A stretch of 5,368 nucleotides of DNA from DATKQI01 sp035532755 (GTDB lineage Bacteria > Pseudomonadota > Alphaproteobacteria > Acetobacterales > Acetobacteraceae). Every line of letters starts with the position of its first letter. The stretch's first letter is position 1. The DNA lies in assembly GCA_035532755.1 (NCBI GenBank), contig DATKQI010000110.1:1-5368 (forward strand), read 5' to 3'. Positions 4,965-5,368 of the stretch are shown in pieces. The position numbers were made by a program, and so were the translations under genes. The notes below the pieces were generated by a model that saw only the letters and a program-made list of their open reading frames with translations, was not told where the DNA came from and made no database searches.

Positions 4965-5368
4965 ATGATCGACCTGGGATTCATCGGCGCGGGCATCATG
5001 GGCGAGCGGCTGCTGCGCGCGGCGGCCGGCCATGCGGCGGACACGGTGCGGATCACCGGCATCTGGGACCCCTCCGCCGCCGCCATGGACCGGATCGGCG
5101 CGGCCCTGCCGAACGTGCCGCGGGCGGCGTCGGCCGAGGCGGTGATCGCGGGGGCGGCGTGCGTCTATATCGCCTCCCCGCCGGCCACGCATCTGGCGCA
5201 CGCCGCGCGCGTGCTGGCGGCGGGGCGGGCGCTGTTCTGCGAGAAGCCGCTGGCGGTGGATGTGGCGGCGGCGCGCGCCTTCGTGGCGGGCGCGGAGGGC
5301 GCACGGGCGGCGGTGAACTTCCCCTTCGCCTCCTCCTTCGCCGTCGAGCGGCTGCGCGGCTGGATCGC
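4965..5368 (+). CDS. Gfo/Idh/MocA-family NAD(P)-dependent oxidoreductase, 3' end beyond the window
   Basis: The first 134 codons are visible and the frame stays open to the right edge; full-length members usually have 320-400 residues. The Rossmann fold starts at once with MIDLGFIGAGIMGERLLRAA, showing GxGxxG dinucleotide-binding glycines at residues 8-13. GIWDPSAAAM follows, with an acidic residue at the end of strand 2. VYIASPPATHLAHAARVLAA (the family's TPP..H block) and LFCEKPLAVD (the EKP motif, whose Lys is usually catalytic) come next. NFPFASSFAVERL starts the transition to the substrate domain. The enzyme probably oxidises or reduces a sugar, inositol or similar polyol, but the substrate cannot be named from this part. 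It is divergent from rph and has its own strong ribosome-binding site. A role linked to the sugar operon further left is possible but not shown. Confidence 0.9.
   Translation, partial: MIDLGFIGAGIMGERLLRAAAGHAADTVRITGIWDPSAAAMDRIGAALPNVPRAASAEAVIAGAACVYIASPPATHLAHAARVLAAGRALFCEKPLAVDVAAARAFVAGAEGARAAVNFPFASSFAVERLRGWI

Noticed and set aside
4138..5201. Extended frames upstream of rdgB (to 4878) and upstream of rph (to 5201)
   Set aside because: The rdgB extension lies inside rph in another frame, and the rph extension lies opposite the oxidoreductase gene. Family alignment and ribosome-binding signals place the starts at 4137 and 4868.

Overview
This window looks like part of the chromosome of a high-GC alphaproteobacterium. 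The evidence is the strongly GC-biased third codon positions, the adjacent rph-rdgB pair, and a ROK regulator whose N-terminus resembles alphaproteobacterial sugar-operon regulators. An Acetobacteraceae or related origin is possible, but the sequence alone does not settle the genus.

Left part (1 to about 1286): the end of an IS1595-family insertion sequence. An intact 314-aa transposase lies on the minus strand (272-1216). Its stop overlaps, tail to tail, a small plus-strand ORF (105-275), probably a passenger. A possible second passenger start runs off the left edge on the minus strand (1-47). The far end of the element is not in the window, so its full size and target duplication cannot be read.

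Middle (about 1268-3463): a minus-strand sugar-uptake operon cut by the insertion sequence. A promoter with an overlapping inverted repeat (3413-3463) precedes a ROK-family repressor gene (2150-3376). Next comes the gene for a periplasmic family-1 solute-binding protein, which lost its C-terminal third when the element inserted near 1286. The reading frame now ends at a TGA supplied by the element. The expected model is a repressor that controls itself and a carbohydrate ABC importer. The rest of the importer presumably lies to the left, beyond the element, and the disrupted binding protein suggests uptake is impaired.

Right part (3532-5368): two housekeeping genes on the minus strand, rph (RNase PH) and rdgB (non-canonical dNTP pyrophosphatase). 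They are coupled by a TGATG stop/start overlap. Divergent from rph, across 96 bp, a Gfo/Idh/MocA-type NAD(P)-dependent oxidoreductase starts on the plus strand and runs off the right edge.

No RNA gene, CRISPR array or convincing intrinsic terminator was seen. I found no clearly new multi-gene system. The points most worth following are the ROK operator/promoter arrangement, the insertion junction, the strong hairpin at the end of the regulator gene, and the small ORFs carried by the insertion sequence.
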